This document shows positions 61,845-64,000 of a stretch of 64,000 nucleotides of DNA, one piece after another. Positions within the stretch are counted from its first letter, which is position 1; every line of letters starts with the position of its first letter. The translations under genes and the position numbers were made by a program. The DNA comes from Flavobacterium sp. (GTDB lineage Bacteria > Bacteroidota > Bacteroidia > Flavobacteriales > Flavobacteriaceae). The stretch lies in contig JACMLU010000023.1 of assembly GCA_014379405.1 (NCBI GenBank), forward strand, positions 1-64,000, given 5' to 3'. Under the pieces are notes generated by a model that made no database searches, was not told the DNA's origin, and worked only from the letters and a program-made list of their open reading frames with translations.

Positions 61845-64000
61845 ATGAAAAAACTGTACTTTAAACAAACAATAGTAGCCACGCTCTTGTTTTTTAGTTC
61901 TCAATCGGATGCACAGACCTTGTTACACTATTGGAATTTCAATAACAATGCCTCTGTTGCTACAATTACAACGCCAACACTAACTAATATTTCTGGAGCA
62001 GCCTCATTAACGGCAACTATTTCGGGAATTAGCGCAATTGACTTTACTGGTGGAACTGGGTCAAATTTCGATGTATTAAATTTGAATACTCGTAATGCTG
62101 ATGTAGCTGGAACACACTTGCGATTCAATGACCCTATCGGGAGTGCATTGGTTTTCGCTGTTCCTACATCGGGTTATGAAGATGTTATTGTGAAATTTGC
62201 CACTCGTCGCTCAGGTTCTGGAGCAGGTACTCAAGTTTGGTCTTACTCTACAGACGGAACAAACTATACTTTTTTTGCAAATGTTATTCCAAATAATGGT
62301 GATCCTGCACTAGCAACTCTAGATTTTTCTAGCATTAGCAGTGCTGACAATAATCCAAACTTTAAATTAAAAGTGGAATTCCAATTGGCCCCTGGTGGTG
62401 CTGTTGGAAACAATAGATTTGACAATTTCACGATAGAAGGAACTGTTTTTAATGGAATAGATACAACTATTCCAATGGTTAGTTTTTTGCCAGCAAATGC
62501 AGCAACTGGAATTTTTTCAACCATACAACCTTCTATAGCTTTTAGTGAAAATGTTCGTTTAGCAAATGACGATGCCATTACAAATACGAATGTTGATGCA
62601 ATAGTTGAATTAAGATTGAACAATGCTTCGGGAGCTTTAGTACCTTTTGACGCTGCTTTTGCGTTAAATAAAATTACAATTATTCCAACTACAACTTTAG
62701 CTAACAATCAATTGTACTATGTTGGTTTATTAGCTAATACTGTTGAAGACGCGAGTAATAACGCCATAACTACAGTTCAATCTTCTAGTTTTACTACAAC
62801 TACTCCAACGGTAAATCTTTCTGTAAATAACAGCGTCGGTAAAGAATCAGGATCCACCGTGATTACAGTAACTTCTACCTCTAACTTTGCAGTTAATGGT
62901 AACCAAACTATTGATTTAAGCGTAGCAGGAACAAACATTACAGCTGGTGATTATAGTTTAAGCAATAATTCAATCACTATTTTGAACGGACAAACAATGG
63001 GTAGCGCAAGCTTTACTGTTACTGATGATGCTTTGGCTGAAAATACAGAATCTGCCGTTTTAACTTTAAGCAATCCATCTGCTGGAATTACATTAGGCAG
63101 TACTATTTCACAACCAATTACTATTATTGACAATGATACTCCTTTAAACATTGACCTTTCTAATTATGTTAGAGTAGGTCGTTATGATTTACCAGAACCA
63201 ACAAGAACTGCGGCTCCAACTAACAATTTGTTAGGTCAAGAAGCTTCCGGAGTAACTTACAACTGGGATACAGACACTCTTTTTATTGTTGGAGATGGAA
63301 CCACTTCTGTTCTTCAAGTTTCAAAAACAGGACAACTTATTGATACTATGACATTAGCTCAAGGAAGCAGTCCACAAGGAACTGAATTCTATGATTCTGA
63401 AGGAATTACATATATTGGTAACGGTCAATTTGTAATGACTGAAGAACGTGACAGACAAGTAGTTTTGTTTACTTACGCTGCTGGAACCACCCTTACCAGA
63501 AGCAATGCTAAAACTGTAAAACTAGGAACTTTTGTGAATAACACTGGAACTGAAGGACTAACTTATGATCCATTGACCAATAGTTATATCGTTTTAAAAG
63601 AAATATCTCCTGTCGGAATTTTCCAAACAGGTATCGACTTTAATGCTGGAACCGCTACAAATGGTTCAGCTACAACAGATAATTCGACTAATCTTTTTGA
63701 TCCCGCTTTGTTGGGCCTTACAGATGTTGCTGATGTTTTTGCATTATCTAATTTACCTGCATTGGACGGACAGCCTTTATACAATAATCTATTGGTATTA
63801 AGTCAGGAAAATGCTAAAGTGGTAAACGTAGATCGTAACGGTGCTATTGCTAACTCATTAACTATTGTGTCTGATCCAGGAAATCCTTTAGACGCACCCA
63901 ATCAACAACACGAAGGACTTACGATGGATCGTGATGGCGTGTTGTATATTGTAAACGAAAATGGTGGTGGTAATATTAATTACCCACAACTTTGGGTTTA
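61845..64000 (+). CDS. Large secreted multidomain protein (partial), SdiA-regulated-like
   Basis: An ATG at 61845 opens a frame that stays open to the window end (718 codons visible). A signal peptide (MKKLYFKQTIVATLLFFSSQ) is followed by an LHYWNFNN-type beta-sandwich (to about 200). An Ig-like Big_5 domain follows (IPMVSFLPANAATGIF, about 205-320), then a Calx-beta domain (about 320-425: ITAGDYSLSNNSITI, ENTESAVLTLSNPS). From about 445 an SdiA-regulated/esterase-like propeller begins (GVTYNWDTDTLFIVGD, TEFYDSEGITYIGNGQF). This build is typical of type IX secretion cargo, whose C-terminal signal would lie beyond the window. A TACATTTG -7 element is at 61817-61824. Substrate unknown. Confidence 0.85.
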   Translation, partial: MKKLYFKQTIVATLLFFSSQSDAQTLLHYWNFNNNASVATITTPTLTNISGAASLTATISGISAIDFTGGTGSNFDVLNLNTRNADVAGTHLRFNDPIGSALVFAVPTSGYEDVIVKFATRRSGSGAGTQVWSYSTDGTNYTFFANVIPNNGDPALATLDFSSISSADNNPNFKLKVEFQLAPGGAVGNNRFDNFTIEGTVFNGIDTTIPMVSFLPANAATGIFSTIQPSIAFSENVRLANDDAITNTNVDAIVELRLNNASGALVPFDAAFALNKITIIPTTTLANNQLYYVGLLANTVEDASNNAITTVQSSSFTTTTPTVNLSVNNSVGKESGSTVITVTSTSNFAVNGNQTIDLSVAGTNITAGDYSLSNNSITILNGQTMGSASFTVTDDALAENTESAVLTLSNPSAGITLGSTISQPITIIDNDTPLNIDLSNYVRVGRYDLPEPTRTAAPTNNLLGQEASGVTYNWDTDTLFIVGDGTTSVLQVSKTGQLIDTMTLAQGSSPQGTEFYDSEGITYIGNGQFVMTEERDRQVVLFTYAAGTTLTRSNAKTVKLGTFVNNTGTEGLTYDPLTNSYIVLKEISPVGIFQTGIDFNAGTATNGSATTDNSTNLFDPALLGLTDVADVFALSNLPALDGQPLYNNLLVLSQENAKVVNVDRNGAIANSLTIVSDPGNPLDAPNQQHEGLTMDRDGVLYIVNENGGGNINYPQLWV

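Noticed and set aside
62264..62707. 147-codon minus-strand frame near the right end, and similar ones at 61928, 62951 and 63584
   Set aside because: The plus strand carries one long continuous frame with signal peptide and domains from 61845 to the edge; the minus frames are its shadow.

Overview
The window is about 64 kb of AT-rich chromosome from a member of the Bacteroidota, most likely a Flavobacterium or close relative. Four things point there. A complete gldK-gldL-gldM-gldN core of the type IX secretion and gliding machinery is present. So are a SusC/SusD outer-membrane pair, an exosortase F (XrtF) pair and a short 287-residue primary sigma factor without region 1.1. Many genes are preceded by the Bacteroidota -7 element TAnnTTTG, and almost none has a Shine-Dalgarno sequence; rpsU is the striking exception. 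I see no insertion sequence, prophage, integron or CRISPR array. Most of the window looks like conserved core chromosome.

Layout from the left. 1-3.9 kb (minus): tRNA-Tyr (cut by the window edge) and tRNA-Thr, then hpf, xerC, rpsU, an acyl-CoA dehydrogenase and a helix-hairpin-helix protein. 4-8 kb: an APC amino-acid permease, a PspC-like peptide, a DUF2851 protein and a DEDDh exonuclease. 8.1-13.9 kb: a SusD/SusC pair behind a Bacteroidota promoter with two phased LacI-like operator sequences. 14.3-21.2 kb: an unknown protein, a Porin_10-type outer-membrane protein, rnhB, a membrane protein behind twin TGTGA-N5-TCACA palindromes, lipB, a structured multi-hairpin intergenic element and lysS. 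21.3-28.7 kb: a divergent lipid kinase / APP1-type phosphatase pair, an ABC-F ATPase, DUF983, DUF2264 and an FAD oxidoreductase. 28.8-37.4 kb (minus): topA, an arginase-fold protein that has lost its metal ligands, then gldKLMN.

37.5-44.6 kb (plus) is an envelope and protein-folding run: miaB, a 48-residue membrane peptide, a sigma-54 activator without a sensor domain, lptE, a conserved TPR-like protein, secG, groES and groEL. 44.8-52 kb holds a macroglobulin-like/TonB-plug protein without a barrel, a DedA protein, a probable copper or heavy-metal locus (HYC_CC_PP protein, TonB-dependent receptor, HMA protein) and the xrtF pair. 52-61.6 kb (plus): a GAF-type methionine sulfoxide reductase, a MORN/TonB_C protein, rpsO, pnp, an unknown protein, a TPR histidine kinase with a LytTR regulator, a small membrane protein, rpoD and rpe. 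The window ends inside a large secreted multidomain protein that probably leaves through type IX secretion.

The most interesting signals are: (i) the rpsU leader, with ten bases complementary to the 16S 3' tail in a genome region that otherwise avoids Shine-Dalgarno pairing; (ii) -7 elements placed inside or against terminator hairpins at several junctions; (iii) the twin-operator susC promoter; (iv) the HYC_CC_PP/TonB/HMA metal locus beside xrtF; (v) the probable arginase-fold pseudoenzyme between topA and gldK; and (vi) several repeat families (a 24-base pair in opposite orientation, a multi-hairpin element, a 22-base CA-rich repeat). All family assignments come from reading motifs; no database search was run.
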